DNA of 5,457 bases from an uncultured Eubacteriales bacterium (GTDB lineage Bacteria; Bacillota; Clostridia; UMGS1810), in contig CABUQL010000104.1 of the NCBI GenBank assembly GCA_902493665.1, forward strand, positions 1-5,457. Reading direction: 5' to 3'. The notes below the pieces were generated by a model. That model saw only the letters and a program-made list of their open reading frames with translations, made no database searches and was not told the origin of the DNA. Position 1 is the first letter of the stretch. The number at the start of each line of letters is the position of its first letter. Both the position numbers and the translations under genes were made by a program. Shown one piece after another: positions 5,432-5,457 of this stretch.

Positions 5432-5457
5432 TGATTGATTTTAATAATTGTTGTAAT

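Noticed and set aside
1..5457. CRISPR array, tRNA, rRNA or insertion sequence
   Set aside because: No spaced direct repeats, tRNA-like folds, rRNA stretches or transposase-like proteins were seen on either strand.

Overview
The window looks like an AT-rich chromosome segment from an endospore-forming member of the Clostridia (Bacillota). The evidence is strong AGGAGG-type ribosome binding sites, low GC, a bofA-type sporulation gene, and a Firmicutes-style uridine phosphorylase. The species cannot be told from the sequence.

The left two thirds (14-3865) is a one-directional cassette on the + strand with short or no gaps and no internal terminator that I can see. It opens with a 495-residue polymorphic toxin that joins a phage MuF-type minor head domain, with its CxxC...HPNCRC motif, to a C-terminal domain resembling bacterial toxin 50 (Ntox50). 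The next gene overlaps the toxin stop by one base (TAATG) and encodes a small protein that is the best candidate for the cognate immunity protein. After it come an ankyrin-repeat protein, a DUF2247-like gene broken by an in-frame TAG, a metallophosphoesterase broken by an in-frame TAA exactly at its GNHE motif, and an intact 84-residue protein of unknown function. This layout fits a toxin followed by its immunity gene and then a tail of extra immunity-like or orphan genes, two of which have begun to decay. A long-stemmed hairpin with T/A-rich flanks (3889-3947) closes the cassette and can also terminate the convergent gene on the other side.

The right third looks like core chromosome. A uridine phosphorylase-like gene runs on the - strand (3958-4818). 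It ends in five tandem pentapeptides that are not part of the catalytic fold, and residues expected to contact the base appear substituted. Diverging from it is a small two-helix membrane protein of the BofA family (5060-5320), which inhibits pro-sigma-K processing during sporulation and here starts at TTG. The last 137 bases hold no gene, only a possible promoter pointing out of the window.

The most interesting material is the MuF-toxin and immunity cassette with its paired nonsense mutations, and the repeat tail of the phosphorylase. None of this is proof of a new system. The MuF-polymorphic toxin arrangement is a known type, seen here without other phage genes in view.
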